From the IMG/VR virus record IMGVR_UViG_3300047300_000518, positions 1 to 52,087 of that record: a DNA stretch of 52,087 nucleotides, one strand, 5' to 3'. The notes beneath the pieces were generated by a model. It worked only from the letters and a program-made list of their open reading frames with translations, did not search any database and was not told the DNA's origin. Both the position numbers and the translations under genes were made by a program. Shown here piece by piece: positions 42,085-50,949 of the stretch (positions are counted from its first letter, which is position 1; every line of letters starts with the position of its first letter). The DNA is from a virus.

Positions 42085-42413
42085 TAGAAGTCAGCACGTA
42101 CCACAAATTGAAGCTTGTCATAAACTGTCTGAATCTGCCCGTCAGCGAATGTAACTTCGATTTCGCCTTCGTATTGACCATCTGCATCAGCCAAAGCCGC
42201 AGGGTCAGACGCCCAGTAAAACTCAACTATACCGCCTGTTGCATTAGTTACTGTACCAGTTAAGGTTGCTTTAATTGTAGTAGCACCTACAGCTCTAAAC
42301 TTTAAACGGCATGTCGCACCAGTCAAAGCTACAGGCAAACCTGTATTTTCGTCTGTAATCTCACAAACCAATGCTGGACGGGTATCACCCTGTACTAATT
42401 TAATTACACTCAT
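42084..42413 (-). CDS. BppU-like N-terminal domain protein (appendage base)
   Basis: 109 residues. KLVQGDTRPALVCEITDENTG, ALTGATCRLKFRAVGATTIK, GIVEFYWASDPAALADADG and YEGEIEVTFADGQIQT give the immunoglobulin-like fold of phage baseplate upper protein N-terminal domains, which fix receptor-binding proteins to the virion. Small stand-alone form. Confidence 0.75.
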   Translation of the reverse strand: MSVIKLVQGDTRPALVCEITDENTGLPVALTGATCRLKFRAVGATTIKATLTGTVTNATGGIVEFYWASDPAALADADGQYEGEIEVTFADGQIQTVYDKLQFVVRADF

Positions 42414-43072
42414 ACAAACCTCTGGAATTCGGCACGGTTAGAAGTACGGGTCAAGCCCTTGTTCATAGCAATTCTAGTATCAGACACACCGGCACGATAA
42501 ACACGCTCAGCGTCTTTAGCACTTACTCTATCAAAGTATGGCTGGCCTGGAGTTCCGTAAAGAATAGAACGGGCACCGTTTGCAATAACGTCTAGGAAGT
42601 TTTCGTATAGCTCAGAAGTAACTTCTTCGGAATCACGAGTTGGTGCAATAGCAGCACGAATACTTAAAATATTAGCTTGGTCTTCATATGGGTAAGGAAC
42701 CAATACAATCTCAGGCTTAATAATCTGCGTAAAGTATTGTGGTGAACCTTGAACTTGCTGCCAATCACCCATGCGATAAATATTAGCTAGCGTATCTGGT
42801 GGTTGCGGAATCAACAAGTTTGTGTCGTAGTAAGCTGAAACAATACCCACCAACTTGGTATCTGCTGGAGTGGGAACTACGTAGTTAGCCTGTCCGTTAA
42901 CAACAGAAATAGGAGCTACGTTAATCTGCCAATAGTAAGTACGAGTGCAAAAGTCAATACAAGTATTACGAATAGCATTAATCGCAATATGTTCTGGTAC
43001 GTCTGGGCAAAACTGCATTACCTCAGGTAAAAACTCGTCATATGGAACGGTTACGCCATATAAAGCTGTCAT
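42410..43072 (-). CDS. Head-tail adaptor / tail-tube-like protein
   Basis: 220 residues: EFLPEVMQFCPDVPEHIAIN, IDFCTRTYYWQINVAPISVV, then a C-terminal helical part. This resembles the adaptor/tail tubular A-type proteins that attach below the portal in podoviruses. Next to the DUF6682-type adaptor gene, with a 4-base overlap. Confidence 0.65.
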   Translation of the reverse strand: MTALYGVTVPYDEFLPEVMQFCPDVPEHIAINAIRNTCIDFCTRTYYWQINVAPISVVNGQANYVVPTPADTKLVGIVSAYYDTNLLIPQPPDTLANIYRMGDWQQVQGSPQYFTQIIKPEIVLVPYPYEDQANILSIRAAIAPTRDSEEVTSELYENFLDVIANGARSILYGTPGQPYFDRVSAKDAERVYRAGVSDTRIAMNKGLTRTSNRAEFQRFV

Positions 43073-43755
43073 GATTCAGTTCCCGGAGTAGATGGGTTAC
43101 GTGGCTGTAAGTTCTGGTTAGGGCTGTTCTTAATCTCTGTTTCAGACTTGATGCCCATAGTAGCCATAAATGTCTGTAAATAACCGCTAGCCAAAGCCAA
43201 ACCTGGCGCATACTCAGCATCTTTGCTGCAGGCACGGTACATTACGTAATCCAAAATAGCTGTTTGGAAAATATCCCTTACACCAATAGTCTGTGACTCT
43301 GCCGTCAAATCAGTAGGTTCTGGTGAGTAATTAATCTGTACGTATCCGTTACCTGTGTTGGGTGGGTATACATAAAAAACTGTCTGGTCTTGCTGGTCAA
43401 AAACATATGACTGCGGAACTACAGTTGGGGTTGCTGCGTGCCAGTTAGGATTGTAAGCGTCCATAACTTGCTGTGAAACAGGGCGCACTGCGCGACCTGG
43501 GCGAGTACCATCGGTACCCATATAGCGTGTTACACCTAATAAAGTCCAGCCGTCTGACGGAATGCTCTGACGAGTACCTGCAGCTAGTCTTACTGTTGAA
43601 ACTTTGTTTGTTGCGTTTGGTTGCAACAAAATAATCTGGCGCTGAGCGTCATTAATCCACCCCAAAAGCTCTGCTCTTGTCCAACGGGTATTACCAGCGT
43701 CTAATAAAAGCGTCGATGCTTTGTTAATTATGGATTGGGCTGTAATTGTGCTCAT
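43069..43755 (-). CDS. Phage adaptor protein (DUF6682-like)
   Basis: 228 residues. TAQSIINKASTLLLDAGNTR, WTRAELLGWINDAQRQI, PSDGWTLLGVTRYMGTDG and AYNPNWHAATPTVVPQSYVF are the successive blocks of the DUF6682 phage adaptor family. Expected to bridge portal and tail. Lies downstream of the capsid gene as in other podovirus late regions. Confidence 0.8.
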   Translation of the reverse strand: MSTITAQSIINKASTLLLDAGNTRWTRAELLGWINDAQRQIILLQPNATNKVSTVRLAAGTRQSIPSDGWTLLGVTRYMGTDGTRPGRAVRPVSQQVMDAYNPNWHAATPTVVPQSYVFDQQDQTVFYVYPPNTGNGYVQINYSPEPTDLTAESQTIGVRDIFQTAILDYVMYRACSKDAEYAPGLALASGYLQTFMATMGIKSETEIKNSPNQNLQPRNPSTPGTES

Positions 43756-43772
43756 AACCTATAAATGTGGGT

Positions 43773-43791
43773 GAGGGGGAAAATCCCCCTC
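43773..43791 (-). other. Stem-loop after the triple-repeat gene
   Basis: A 7-bp stem (GAGGGGG with CCCCCTC), small loop, in the only gap between the capsid-proximal gene and the adaptor genes. No T tract follows on the minus strand, so it may slow transcription, protect the mRNA 3' end or be cut. Seen directly; function inferred. Confidence 0.5.
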
Positions 43792-43795
43792 TATT

Positions 43796-44038
43796 TTATG
43801 CTGTTACTGCCAAAGCCGCAACAATAGCAGTTGCCTGCGTACCGTATAGACCTTGCTCAACTAAATCAACGATATCTGATGTACCAGCATTTACTGCAAT
43901 GATTTCAGAAGCTTGAGTCGTTGAAAACCCTTGGCTTACTAAATCGCTTGCTGTTGCTGTTCCATCGTCAACCGCAATTACTGCCTGTGATTGAGTTAAG
44001 GACAAACCGCTTGATACTAAATCATCAATAATGGCCAT
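43796..44038 (-). CDS. 80-residue protein of three tandem repeats
   Basis: Three repeats of about 26 residues (IDDLVSSGLSLTQSQAVIAV, SDLVSQGFSTTQASEIIAV, VDLVEQGLYGTQATAIVAAL). Each has a helix-turn-helix-like layout rich in Gln and Ala. Directly follows the capsid gene on the mRNA and is bordered by hairpins, so it may be a minor capsid, spacer or decoration protein. No family recognised. Confidence 0.7.
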   Translation of the reverse strand: MAIIDDLVSSGLSLTQSQAVIAVDDGTATASDLVSQGFSTTQASEIIAVNAGTSDIVDLVEQGLYGTQATAIVAALAVTA

Positions 44039-44063
44039 TTCAGTCTCCTAAAAAAGTTAGGAT

Positions 44064-44083
44064 GGGTAGGGTAAACCCTACCC
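44064..44083 (-). other. Stem-loop after the capsid gene, partial terminator
   Basis: Perfect 8-bp stem (GGGTAGGG with CCCTACCC), 4-base loop. On the minus strand, ATCCTAAC then TTTTTT follow the stem, so it may act as an imperfect terminator that limits read-through beyond the major capsid gene. Confidence 0.55.
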
Positions 44084-44089
44084 TACCGA

Positions 44090-45100
44090 TTAGCCCGCTG
44101 CTACCAACAAGGCAACTGCGTCAGCTTGAGTTACTTTGTAACCATAAACGTTCAAGCCACGGATTAGCGTGCCGAAGTCGTTAGGGTTCTGTAAGCTCTC
44201 AACCTTAGCGATTTGTGAAGCGAAGCTGATACCAGACTTGTGACCAGCCATGATTGCGTGACGCTTAACATAAGAACCAGCACCAGTTGTAGTGCCATCC
44301 CAGTTTTGGCCAGCTGCTGCACGTGGTGTCAAGTTAGACACATAAACTGTGAAGCGGTCAATCATACCAATCTTACCGTTACGCAACACGCTTGTGCCGT
44401 CGCCCATGAACTGAGCTTGTGCCAAGTTAGATTGCATAAGGATTTGACGCTCAGTTGGAGTGATAACCAACCAACGGTCTGTTTCAGGAACGTTTGCTTC
44501 GTCCAATACTGAAGACAATGCAGTGATGTTCTGAAGGATGTTAGCAGCTGTCAAAGTTACTGCAGCAGCGTCTGTACCCAAGTTGTAGCCGCCAGAAATC
44601 TTACCAGCAGTTGCGCCTTGGTTGTAAGCAGCGCCTTGATTGAATGTACCGCCCAATACGTCACGGTCGATAGCAATCTTCATTTGCATAGCTGCGTCGT
44701 TTGTAAAAACGTCCATCAATTTTGGCTTAGCTTGTAATTCCAAAACGTTGTTAACGTTTACGCCGAAGTACTTACCTTTGTTGATTGTCAAAGAGATAGT
44801 GCTTGGAGCTGGAATTTCATATGCCAAGTTTTGGCCGATTGAATAGTTATTAACTGTAATCGTTGGGATTGTGTTAATAATTACTGTGTCGCCCATACCA
44901 GTGATGTCGCCTTGCCAATCTGTGTTAGCAATTTCACCGAATACTGTAGCTGCATAGAACTTCTGAGCCAATTTACCAGACCAAAGAGTCGGGATAAAAG
45001 TACCAGAATATGCTGTACCAGAGTATGATGTCGCGCCGTTAGGAGCGTTAAAACCACCTGCGTTAATTGGGTACACTGCACCCGGAGTTACTGTAGCCAT
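44090..45100 (-). CDS. Major capsid protein
   Basis: 336 residues, the usual size of podovirus HK97-fold capsids. Thr/Asn/Ala-rich N-terminal part (AVYPINAGGFNAPNGATSY), WSGKLAQKFYAATVFGEIAN, ITGMGDTVIINTIPTITVN, and C-terminal blocks ILMQSNLAQAQFMGDG, GKIGMIDRFTVYVSNL typical of the phage major-capsid family. Sits between scaffold and adaptor genes. No other capsid candidate in the window. Confidence 0.9.
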   Translation of the reverse strand: MATVTPGAVYPINAGGFNAPNGATSYSGTAYSGTFIPTLWSGKLAQKFYAATVFGEIANTDWQGDITGMGDTVIINTIPTITVNNYSIGQNLAYEIPAPSTISLTINKGKYFGVNVNNVLELQAKPKLMDVFTNDAAMQMKIAIDRDVLGGTFNQGAAYNQGATAGKISGGYNLGTDAAAVTLTAANILQNITALSSVLDEANVPETDRWLVITPTERQILMQSNLAQAQFMGDGTSVLRNGKIGMIDRFTVYVSNLTPRAAAGQNWDGTTTGAGSYVKRHAIMAGHKSGISFASQIAKVESLQNPNDFGTLIRGLNVYGYKVTQADAVALLVAAG

Positions 45101-45163
45101 GTTATTTCCTTTCTAGAGATTTAGGCTGTTACATATTTGCCACAGTAACTTCGGGATTACTTC

Positions 45164-46138
45164 CTATCGGATTCGTCCTTCTGCCGCTGCGGCATGGATT
45201 TCATTTTCAATACGAACCGCGTCATCAGGAGAAACATTTCCTCGTCTAACGTCCTCATAAAACTGGCCAATTTCCGCTTGAGTGAAAATTCGCTGGCTGT
45301 TTGAGTCCGCTGGGTCTGGACTTGCTGCCCTTGAACGGGTCGGTGCAACTTGACGCTGAAGTTCTTGGCTCTTTTGCTTAGCTGGCTGAGCTGGTGTAAT
45401 TAGCTTCTTGTACGCTTCAAATACCGTTGCAACACGATTTACATCTAAAGCTTCATAAGCGTTTGTAAGCGCAGCTTGCTTAGGAATACCATAAACTGGG
45501 TCTACTTCACTTAACCAAGCTAAAAAGCCTTGGTCTACGTTTAGCGACTCCCAATCTGGGACTCTTTGTGACAAACCCATCAAGAAACGGTCTTTATCAG
45601 ACACAACTTGACGTTCACTTACATCACCTAACTTGCCTTTGAGCTCTTTAATTTCGCTCATCAATTGTGATTCACGTTTTCTAAAATCAGAAACTTTAGA
45701 TTCTGTGGCACGCTCGATAAGGTCAATTAAATCGGGACCAAATGCTTCTTTGTCTTGTTCAGTGATTAAAGACGGCGTATTTGTAGGTTCCTGGGGTACT
45801 TGTGCTTTAGCAGCCGCTGCATCTGCAATAAGTTGCTGAACCTGTTGATTCAACTCTTTAACTTGCGAATGTAGTCTTGGCACTTCTGCATCGTACATGC
45901 CTTTCAGAGTATGGTATTTATTCTCCCACTTCTCTTCAGGAATCTGATTTGCCGGCTCTTGCGAAACGGGTGCTGGTGCAGGTTCTACAACTTGCGCTGC
46001 AGGCTCCTGTGGTTGACTTCCTTCGCCAGTCTCCGGGTCTTGAGGGGGTTCCCCTTCACCGGTCTTCTCTCCGTTAATTTCCGCCACTAGACGGTCTGCA
46101 TCTTCAATTTGTTGTTGTACTGCTTTTGGCAACGCCAT
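45164..46138 (-). CDS. Scaffold protein
   Basis: 324 residues starting at MALPKAVQQQ (AAGGAG is 7 bases ahead; a longer in-frame start at 46171 is less likely). N-terminal third is acidic and Pro/Gln/Glu-rich (GEKTGEGEPPQDPETGEGS), then a coiled coil (RLHSQVKELNQQVQQLIADA), charged central helices, and a basic C-terminal helix (RAASPDPADSNSQRIFTQA). Assists procapsid assembly and leaves on DNA entry. Immediately upstream of the major capsid gene on the transcript. Confidence 0.85.
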   Translation of the reverse strand: MALPKAVQQQIEDADRLVAEINGEKTGEGEPPQDPETGEGSQPQEPAAQVVEPAPAPVSQEPANQIPEEKWENKYHTLKGMYDAEVPRLHSQVKELNQQVQQLIADAAAAKAQVPQEPTNTPSLITEQDKEAFGPDLIDLIERATESKVSDFRKRESQLMSEIKELKGKLGDVSERQVVSDKDRFLMGLSQRVPDWESLNVDQGFLAWLSEVDPVYGIPKQAALTNAYEALDVNRVATVFEAYKKLITPAQPAKQKSQELQRQVAPTRSRAASPDPADSNSQRIFTQAEIGQFYEDVRRGNVSPDDAVRIENEIHAAAAEGRIR

Positions 46139-46170
46139 TTCTATCTCCTTTCGCTCCGACTCACGATTCA

Positions 46171-46280
46171 AGCTCCGACTTTACGGTCAGCCATCCACGC
46201 TAAACGGTCTGCTACTTGTTGTACTACGGGTTAAAAAACCTTTACTTCTCGCCCAGCTCCGTCTTTACGGTCTGCTGTTT
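46171..46280 (-). repeat. Repeats in the gap between scaffold and upstream genes
   Basis: 18-nt segments at 46171-46188 and 46255-46272 differ by one base (AGCTCCG[A/T]CTTTACGGTC), a shorter match (ACGGTCTGCT) recurs at 46204-46213. On the minus strand each reads ADRKxGA in one frame, with a stop between the two reads, so it may be a decayed gene or a small operator set. No complete gene is seen in 46139-46264. Confidence 0.55.
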
Positions 46281-46504
46281 GATTTAATTTTAGTGAGTAG
46301 TGCTTCCGCACCTTCGATGTTGTCCAATAACTCAGACAGCATACTAGCTTCTCCCTGAAGCTTAAAAATCAATTTTTCATCTTGAGTGATGGCCATCTTC
46401 TCAAGTGCCCCCTGCCTTTTGGCTCTGAGATACTCTCTAAAGTGGTCAAACTCCGATGCTCTTAAATGAGTCAAGCATCGAGCTACTCGCTCGTCAATTC
46501 TCAC
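46265..46504 (-). CDS. Small helical hypothetical protein
   Basis: 79 residues: LTHLRASEFDHFREYLRAKR then IFKLQGEASMLSELLDNIEG. Mostly helical, charged. Between portal and scaffold, so maybe an assembly helper. Not recognised. Confidence 0.6.
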   Translation of the reverse strand: MRIDERVARCLTHLRASEFDHFREYLRAKRQGALEKMAITQDEKLIFKLQGEASMLSELLDNIEGAEALLTKIKSNSRP

Positions 46505-46696
46505 TTATTTTGACAATCCATCAGTTTTTGCTGACTCTTGTGCTACTTCTTTACCGCCACGCTTGCCCAAACCGATGATGTCACCAGATGAACCACCTGC
46601 GCCAACAGAACCACCTTTGCACATACCATCAGTCTTTGCAGACTCTTGTGCTAGTTCTTTGCCGCCGCGTTTTAATGTGCTAATAATTTCTGCCAT
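46505..46696 (-). CDS. 63-residue protein with an internal duplication
   Basis: Two copies of LKRGGKELAQESAKTDGMCKG and GKRGGKEVAQESAKTDGLSK, joined by a Gly/Ser-rich linker. Duplicated basic helices; unknown role near portal and scaffold. Confidence 0.65.
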   Translation of the reverse strand: MAEIISTLKRGGKELAQESAKTDGMCKGGSVGAGGSSGDIIGLGKRGGKEVAQESAKTDGLSK

Positions 46697-46722
46697 TTCG
46701 GGCTCCTTAAATAATTAATTAC

Positions 46723-46751
46723 TATTTACTGCTTTTTTTCAATCGTGTCAA
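46723..46751 (-). promoter_or_regulatory. Candidate promoter at the end of the portal gene
   Basis: On the minus strand a perfect TTGACA overlaps the portal stop, followed by a 17-base spacer and TAAATA, a weak -10. It would drive the scaffold-capsid segment. The -10 matches the consensus at only three positions, so this is a tentative call. Confidence 0.35.
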
Positions 46752-48868
46752 GCACCTGGAGGTAAAAATCTATTCTGCACTGGAGCACCATCCATTAAGG
46801 CTGGACCCTGTTGCGGATTAGGAGGAGTACCACCAGCTTGCGCCTGACCTGTTTGTTGAGCTTGTTCCATACCTAGTTGAGCTTGCTGCATAGCCTGCAT
46901 CTGCATTTCTTGCAACTGCATCTCTTCTTTCGACGGGACAATATCATCAACGTTCAAGTCTAATGTTCTAGCGGCCTGACGTAGCAACTCTGCAATACCT
47001 TTCGGTCCTACAACTTGTTGTGCAATCGGGCTGTTTAGAGCAGTAGCCAAGAATTCGTTTCTACGTTGAGCAGCAGACTCTTTTTCCATCAATGAAGCAG
47101 CACCACGTGCTTGGATGTTTACATCACCCTTCAAATCTGGGTCGTCGCTATAACGCATGTTGTAGTAATACAAACGGTCGATACATGGCTTGATAACGTG
47201 CTCGTCGATGTTTGCAATAACTTGTTTAATTGATTTACCAGCATTAGTCATCAACATTGACATACCAGATGCTGTTCTACCAGCGCCACCTGATGGTGCT
47301 CCGCCGGTCATATAACGTGGAATACCTGTGTACTCATCTGCCAACACTGCAAACTTCTCATATACAGCCATCAATTCGTTAGCCATAGAGTTTGGTTGGT
47401 AGAAAGTAACAGGAGCTTGCCCGCCGTTCATTGGGTCTGAAGTCACCTGCCAAATCTTCCACGGGAAAATCTGTGTAACGTTCTCACCTTCAGGTAAGCG
47501 GTCAATGTTGTAAACAACTTGTGGCCCTGACGCCAAGCTCATGTTGTTCACCAAAGCTCTTGCAGCAGCGTTACAGATGTCTTGTGAGTCACGGCATAGG
47601 TCAGCTACTGAATTACCCCAGAACGCGCCTGGCACCTCTTCGTATGACGCCTTGTAGTATGGTTTACGACCTAGTGGGTCTGGATTAACGACTGCTTTAA
47701 TAATCCAACGGCCAATTAACCACCCTTCAATCGGATACTCAGCTAATGGGTCAGGAACTTCTTCCTCGCTCATACCCCAATCTAGTAGCAGTCGGCCTTG
47801 TACTGAACCCCAGAATTGTAATGCGTCAATGAGTTCAGATGGATTTTGTCCAGCTGCTGTAGTTGATTTACCTTCAGCTGTAGCCTTAGTTAGGTCAACG
47901 TAAATCCATTCACGCAAACCGCCTTTACCATATTCTTCTAAAACACCCCGGATAGCGCCGTCGCTATAACCATCAACACCCAACATAGACACCAAATCAG
48001 AACGACTGAGTTTATGACGCTCAATAAGGTATCCATCGTTAACTGTTGACGCATCTGGCGCAGGGTAGATATCAAACGGGCTAACACGTTCCCACTCCAA
48101 CATTAGTGTGTTCTGAACATCAAGCACGTAGTCTTGACCTTGTTGTACCCACTTCAAAGCTGGACGATTACGAACTACTGGGCCCTTTAAAATCGCTGAT
48201 GGGAATGTTACGAGGTCATCAATAAACTGTGCAAACGCTGTAGTCCACTCACCTTCTAACAACTGTGAGTGCATTTTCTTTTCCATGCGGTCAGCTGTTT
48301 CGCGGGCGATAGTACCTAACTCACGATATGCTGCATCTTTGAGGTCAAGCAACATCTGCTTAACTTCTTCCTGCCCTGGGTTCATACCCATAGACAACAT
48401 CATCTCCAAACGCTTCTGAGCTTCTAACATCAAAGCCTGCAAGATGTTCGGGTCCATGTCAGGAATCGGATTTGGTTTTAACGACCATGGTTTGTCGTCA
48501 GCACCTGTTAACAAAACGTCGCGTAGCCAGCTCGAAGCCGCTCTACACTTGTTCGATGTCAACATCATGTAAATTGTTGCAGAGCCTTGCTCGCGCAACT
48601 GTGCTAATTTATCGGGGTCGTACTCACCTCTGCGGGCCCGTACTGACTTGAGCATCTTTTGCTCAATTGTATATTCTTTTGCCATACGAGCGTACATCCA
48701 CTTTTGTTTGATATACGCTGCTAAATTTTGAATCGGTGCTTCGTTGTTTGCCTGTTGAGCTGCTGCTTTTTCCTCAGCAAGAAGCTGTTTTACGGATTTA
48801 ATGGGGACAATTCCGCCAACCGTCACGTTCGGTGCGTTCTCGCTAGTGATATTCAGTGCTCGTTCCAT
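46748..48868 (-). CDS. Portal protein
   Basis: 706 residues. Opening GGIVPIKSVKQLLAEEKAAA, central LIERHKLSRSDLVSMLGV, WGNSVADLCRDSQDICNAA and the tail YIKQKWMYARMA are in line with the large P22/podovirus-type portal family; C-terminal Gln-rich helix (MQLQEMQMQAMQQAQLGMEQ) fits the barrel. Located directly after TerL, its packaging partner. Forms the dodecameric head vertex. Confidence 0.9.
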   Translation of the reverse strand: MERALNITSENAPNVTVGGIVPIKSVKQLLAEEKAAAQQANNEAPIQNLAAYIKQKWMYARMAKEYTIEQKMLKSVRARRGEYDPDKLAQLREQGSATIYMMLTSNKCRAASSWLRDVLLTGADDKPWSLKPNPIPDMDPNILQALMLEAQKRLEMMLSMGMNPGQEEVKQMLLDLKDAAYRELGTIARETADRMEKKMHSQLLEGEWTTAFAQFIDDLVTFPSAILKGPVVRNRPALKWVQQGQDYVLDVQNTLMLEWERVSPFDIYPAPDASTVNDGYLIERHKLSRSDLVSMLGVDGYSDGAIRGVLEEYGKGGLREWIYVDLTKATAEGKSTTAAGQNPSELIDALQFWGSVQGRLLLDWGMSEEEVPDPLAEYPIEGWLIGRWIIKAVVNPDPLGRKPYYKASYEEVPGAFWGNSVADLCRDSQDICNAAARALVNNMSLASGPQVVYNIDRLPEGENVTQIFPWKIWQVTSDPMNGGQAPVTFYQPNSMANELMAVYEKFAVLADEYTGIPRYMTGGAPSGGAGRTASGMSMLMTNAGKSIKQVIANIDEHVIKPCIDRLYYYNMRYSDDPDLKGDVNIQARGAASLMEKESAAQRRNEFLATALNSPIAQQVVGPKGIAELLRQAARTLDLNVDDIVPSKEEMQLQEMQMQAMQQAQLGMEQAQQTGQAQAGGTPPNPQQGPALMDGAPVQNRFLPPGA

Positions 48869-48928
48869 GCGCCAACCATAATAGATAATACCGAACTTAT
48901 ACTCGGTAAATTGTTGTCAGTCAAGTAA

Positions 48929-50329
48929 TTATACCCAGATATACCCGGTTTTCTGTACTTCTTTTGCTTTTGGTGTCAAAACGGCACCAGTTAAATTTCC
49001 GTCTGCGTGTAAACATGCGTATTGAAACGCGTCAGCAATGTGAGAATACTTGTTTTTTTCTGGTTTGTCATCCACATCTCCAGAACTTTTTACTTTGTAT
49101 CTATACCCACCGCGCAAAGCGTTTATCAAATTTCTACAAGATGGGTCAATTAACATCGCTGGGTCACCATCAACAGACCTTGTAAGTAATTTATCAACCG
49201 CTGTCAGTCGAGCCACAATACTGTTCGATTTAGCCGCAATAACTCTAAAACCTTCTTGTTTCAGAATATCAAACACTGAACGTTCATCTGTTTGTGCTCT
49301 TTGTTGTCCTGCCGGGTCACCAATAACAATAACCGGCATACCTGGGAATTTATTAGCTAGCAACGGCTTTAGCTTCTCACGGACAAATCTAAGCGTACCC
49401 ATCCCCTCGGAAACCAAATCCGCGTAGGTTAAAAACCTTCCCTGCATATCAATCTGACTAATCGTACAGGCTGGTGTTAAACCAAAGTCCATGCCGATAA
49501 CCAGAGGATTGGTTGAGGCTTTGATGTAGTTTAGCTCTTTTTCTGCAACATGGGTATCCCTATCGAACGCCCTAAATACAGGCTGTCCTGAAAGTGACTT
49601 ACCAAACTTTGCGTTAATGTAAACATCAATCCAGTCTTCTGACTTACCTTCTGCCAAGTTCTCATAGTATCCGTCTGGCAAAAACTCAACCCAGTCAGCA
49701 TCTTGGCTTAAACCTGACGGCTGGAAAAAACATTCAGCGTTAGCTGGAGGGTCAGATAAATAGTTTTCCCAGAATGTATCCATATCCGGTGGGTTGGTCA
49801 TCCCCCAGATGTGTGCGTTAGAAGTACCATCATCAGTAACACAGCCGACACCATTATCAAGTTTAGAAGGATAACGACCAAGTCGACCCTGGAGGGCGTT
49901 AAAAATCTCGGGGTTAATTTCTCGGAACTCGTCCAGAATACCAAAACTAGCCTGCAAAGAAAGCAAACGGCGTACGTCGTTAGAATCATCGAGACCACGG
50001 AATAATATTTCACACTCAACATCATCGAACCTCAGGATGAATTTATATTCTGATTTTAAATACGCCCCAGCCTGTCCGTCAGGGAACCAACGTAGTACGT
50101 CAGGAATAGACGTATCTCGCAACTGCTCTCGAGTGTTACGAACCCAGATAGCACGTGACCTTCTAATACCGTCCTTACAGGGCGCCATCTGTTTGGCGTG
50201 ATAAGCAATCTTCACAATACCAGCTGTGGTCTTCGTACTACCCACCGGTCCCACGATTAGGGATACGAATGCTTCACTTTGTAAAAACGGTTCAACACTT
50301 GGTGGTGGCGTGTAGTTAAGATGGCTCAT
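48929..50329 (-). CDS. terL: Terminase large subunit
   Basis: 466 residues. N-terminal ATPase: Walker A GPVGSTKT (27-34) and Walker B FGILDEF (D133, E134). C-terminal nuclease: GMDFGLTPAC (D281), a VIGDPAG segment, and HIADAFQY near the end, consistent with the RNase H-like terminase metal site. The Walker A lacks the usual G before K (T instead). Cuts and packages the genome at the portal. Start overlaps the upstream gene. Confidence 0.95.
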   Translation of the reverse strand: MSHLNYTPPPSVEPFLQSEAFVSLIVGPVGSTKTTAGIVKIAYHAKQMAPCKDGIRRSRAIWVRNTREQLRDTSIPDVLRWFPDGQAGAYLKSEYKFILRFDDVECEILFRGLDDSNDVRRLLSLQASFGILDEFREINPEIFNALQGRLGRYPSKLDNGVGCVTDDGTSNAHIWGMTNPPDMDTFWENYLSDPPANAECFFQPSGLSQDADWVEFLPDGYYENLAEGKSEDWIDVYINAKFGKSLSGQPVFRAFDRDTHVAEKELNYIKASTNPLVIGMDFGLTPACTISQIDMQGRFLTYADLVSEGMGTLRFVREKLKPLLANKFPGMPVIVIGDPAGQQRAQTDERSVFDILKQEGFRVIAAKSNSIVARLTAVDKLLTRSVDGDPAMLIDPSCRNLINALRGGYRYKVKSSGDVDDKPEKNKYSHIADAFQYACLHADGNLTGAVLTPKAKEVQKTGYIWV

Positions 50330-50810
50330 TCTCGTCCGTAAGTTTTTCTGGCGTTATGTCGATAACTTCTCGCTCAGGTTTCGGTGTACTGAAATTAATG
50401 CTGATACTAAACCCAGGGCCAGATGCTACTTGCTGATTTGCTTTCGGCTCCATGTCTGCTAACTTTGCACCAAGCTTAATAAACTCCAGCTTCTGCATTA
50501 ACGTTGCGTCATGCCCCCGAGCGATTTTATAGGCCTCTTCGAAAACGTCCTCTGTCAGAGCTTTTGCCTTGATTTTGAATGTAAGACCAGATGCTTCTAA
50601 CTCAGCTCGTTGTTTTTCTACAGCCATCTGGAACGGCTTGTAATTTTTTAGTTTTTGCCAATCGTCGCCTTCAATGCCATAGCGTGCAGCTAAGACTTCA
50701 GGTTCTTCCATACCAAGAGCAATATTCATAATCAACTCTTGCGACGGGCTCAGCGCGGGTTTGTAAACCTCAACGCTTCCAAATTCATCAAGATTTAGGT
50801 CTGTTGGCAT
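50316..50810 (-). CDS. Probable small terminase subunit
   Basis: 164 residues upstream of and overlapping terL by 14 bases. NIALGMEEPEVLAARYGIEG resembles a DNA-binding helix-turn-helix; later a coiled helix (ALTEDVFEEAYKIARGH, LMQKLEFIKLGAKLADME) and an acidic C-terminus as in TerS proteins. Recognises phage DNA and stimulates TerL. Assignment mainly by context. Confidence 0.7.
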   Translation of the reverse strand: MPTDLNLDEFGSVEVYKPALSPSQELIMNIALGMEEPEVLAARYGIEGDDWQKLKNYKPFQMAVEKQRAELEASGLTFKIKAKALTEDVFEEAYKIARGHDATLMQKLEFIKLGAKLADMEPKANQQVASGPGFSISINFSTPKPEREVIDITPEKLTDENEPS

Positions 50811-50949
50811 TTACGTATGCTTTTATGAGGTCACGCAATACTTGTGACATGGTTTTACGCTTTTCCCAGGCAATTTCCTTCAGAAGAACCATAGTTTCAG
50901 GGTCCAAACAGAAGTTATGCCTGTGAAGTTTCTTTTTTTCTTCGGTCAC
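50788..50949 (-). CDS. Small ribbon-helix-helix protein, GTG start
   Basis: 53 residues. The GTG start overlaps the upstream TGA as GTGA. HNFCLDPETMVLLKEIAWEK then RKTMSQVLRDLIKAYV is the strand-helix-helix layout of CopG/MetJ-type DNA binders. Overlaps the small-terminase-like gene by 23 bases in another frame. It may be an autoregulator of the late operon or a packaging helper; it is a good partner for the palindrome at 52030 (inference). Confidence 0.7.
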   Translation of the reverse strand: MTEEKKKLHRHNFCLDPETMVLLKEIAWEKRKTMSQVLRDLIKAYVNANRPKS

